Source of the DNA: Rhodanobacter sp.
Lineage (GTDB): Bacteria; Pseudomonadota; Gammaproteobacteria; Xanthomonadales; Rhodanobacteraceae
Direction of reading: 5' to 3'
DNA: 64,000 nucleotides
NCBI GenBank assembly: GCA_004298015.1
Contig: SCSE01000078.1
Location: 1 to 64,000, forward strand
A program made the translations under genes and the position numbers. This document shows, one piece after another, positions 63,197 through 64,000 of the stretch (position 1 is its first letter; every line of letters begins with the position of its first letter). The notes beneath the pieces were generated by a model. It did not search any database and was not told the DNA's origin. It was given only the letters and a program-made list of their open reading frames with translations.

Positions 63197-64000
63197 TCAG
63201 AATTGGCTGCCGAAGGTGAACTGGATGCGCTCCTCGTAGTGACCATCGCTGGGCTGGGTACGGAACGGTACTGCGAAGCTGATGATCAGCGGACCGATCG
63301 GGGCCTGCCAGTGCAGCGAGAGACCGGTCGAGGCGCGCAGGGTGCTGGCGTTGAAGCTCTGGTAGTCCTTGTAGGCATTGCCGACGTCGACGAACCAGGC
63401 GACGCGCGCCGTATTGACGTCCTTCAGGAATGGCAGCGGGATATACACCTCGGCGGTACCGAGCACCTTGAAGGCACCACCGATCGGTTGCGCGTAGTAG
63501 CCACCATTGGAGCACAGGCCATTGCTCTGTGGCACGGAGTTGGCCAGCGGGCAGATCCGCGGTCCCAACGTGTTGTCCTGGAAGCCGCGGACATCACGCA
63601 CGCCGCCGGAATAGAAGTTTTGCCAGAACGGGAATGCCTGCCGCAAGTCGGTTATCGAGTGGTCGGTGGTATTCGCTTTCAATGCGGCAAAGCTGGCATC
63701 GCTGATGCCGTTCTGGCCGTAGGTCTTGCCGTAGCCGATCTGCCCATCCAGGTACAGCACGAAACCCCTGCCGATCGGCCAGTAGTGATTCGCTTCGGCG
63801 GTCAGCTTCCAGTACTGCACGGTGGAACCGGGCAACGCGACATTGGTGGAGGCAGAGATCAGGCCGCCACGGGTCGGTGCCCAGTAGCCGTTGCGGGTAT
63901 CGTGATTCCAGCCCAGGGTGCCGGTCCACGAATGGATCGTGCGGTGACCGATCTCGTTCTGGTAGTCGATCAGCGGCTGCGGGCTGTAACCCGGGATCAG
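63197..64000 (-). CDS. bamA: Outer-membrane protein assembly factor BamA, C-terminal part
   Basis: 267 residues up to the window edge, open at the 5' end (the frame continues from base 64000). This is the end of the 16-stranded barrel: LGWNHDTRNGYWAPTRGG is the typical strand, VRDVRGFQDNTLGP contains the conserved VRGF motif of loop 6, and the chain ends with the outer-membrane signature IQFTFGSQF. The POTRA domains lie beyond the window. BamA inserts barrel proteins into the outer membrane. Confidence 0.95.
   Translation of the reverse strand: MIPGYSPQPLIDYQNEIGHRTIHSWTGTLGWNHDTRNGYWAPTRGGLISASTNVALPGSTVQYWKLTAEANHYWPIGRGFVLYLDGQIGYGKTYGQNGISDASFAALKANTTDHSITDLRQAFPFWQNFYSGGVRDVRGFQDNTLGPRICPLANSVPQSNGLCSNGGYYAQPIGGAFKVLGTAEVYIPLPFLKDVNTARVAWFVDVGNAYKDYQSFNASTLRASTGLSLHWQAPIGPLIISFAVPFRTQPSDGHYEERIQFTFGSQF

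Overview
The window is a GC-rich chromosomal segment from a gammaproteobacterium of the order Xanthomonadales (Lysobacterales). Protein families, gene order (bamA-lpxD-fabZ-lpxA-lpxB-rnhB-dnaE, minCDE, a GumN-type protein, DUF2007) and REP-type repeats best fit the Rhodanobacteraceae (Rhodanobacter/Dyella-like). That placement is inference from family resemblance; no search was run. No rRNA, tRNA, CRISPR array or intact mobile element was seen. Nearly all genes are chromosomal housekeeping or envelope genes.

Layout. 1-726: tail of a transposase-like gene, then a repeat-rich non-coding stretch. 727-3420: CPA1-type antiporter and aldo/keto reductase. 3637-7849: two overlapping c-di-GMP genes (diguanylate cyclase; CACHE-HAMP-GAF-degenerate GGDEF-EAL). 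8046-11281: glycosidase-like lipoprotein overlapping a penicillin-acylase-type hydrolase. 11404-16512: NUDIX hydrolase, small secreted protein, parC, a GumN-family gene cut short by a REP element, and a secreted phosphoesterase. 16494-18581: fluoride riboswitch - crcB - DUF190, then cfa. 18711-19979: Bcr/CflA-type exporter. 20021-24319: GNAT - minC - minD - minE - HEXXH protein - glycosyltransferase 9, tightly packed. 24483-26501: histidine kinase/response regulator pair. 26791-30978: SRPBCC/GyrI-like membrane protein and a TonB-dependent receptor. 31277-34900: GldA/F/G-like ABC system. 34993-36996: copper delivery to cytochrome oxidase (CtaG, PCu(A)C, SCO1). 37072-43850: DUF423, purT, an FMN glutamate-synthase-like gene with an in-frame stop, bpt, tesB, an AmpD-like amidase. 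43936-46646: hydrolase and rlmKL. 47343-49579: ergothioneine pair egtB-egtD. 49700-54294: S10 peptidase, trxC, intact FMN glutamate-synthase-like paralogue, exported MsrB. 54621-55084: remnants resembling an ECF sigma gene and its regulator. 55228-64000: dnaE, rnhB, lpxB, lpxA, fabZ, lpxD and the 3' part of bamA, in one minus-strand run.

How they work together: lpxD, fabZ, lpxA and lpxB share the R-3-hydroxyacyl-ACP branch between lipid A and fatty acids, and bamA builds the outer membrane that receives the product. minCDE places the division septum. CtaG, PCu(A)C and SCO1 form a plausible copper route to terminal oxidase. The crcB unit is a self-contained fluoride defence.

Most notable observations: a fluoride riboswitch with an unusually long insert; a single TAA in place of a Gln codon in one glutamate-synthase-like gene, with an intact paralogue 12 kb away; a GumN-family gene whose stop codon is supplied by a REP element; a decayed ECF sigma/NrsF-like locus; and several families of terminal-inverted-repeat elements, two of them present twice in the window. 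I found no convincing wholly new defence or biosynthetic system.
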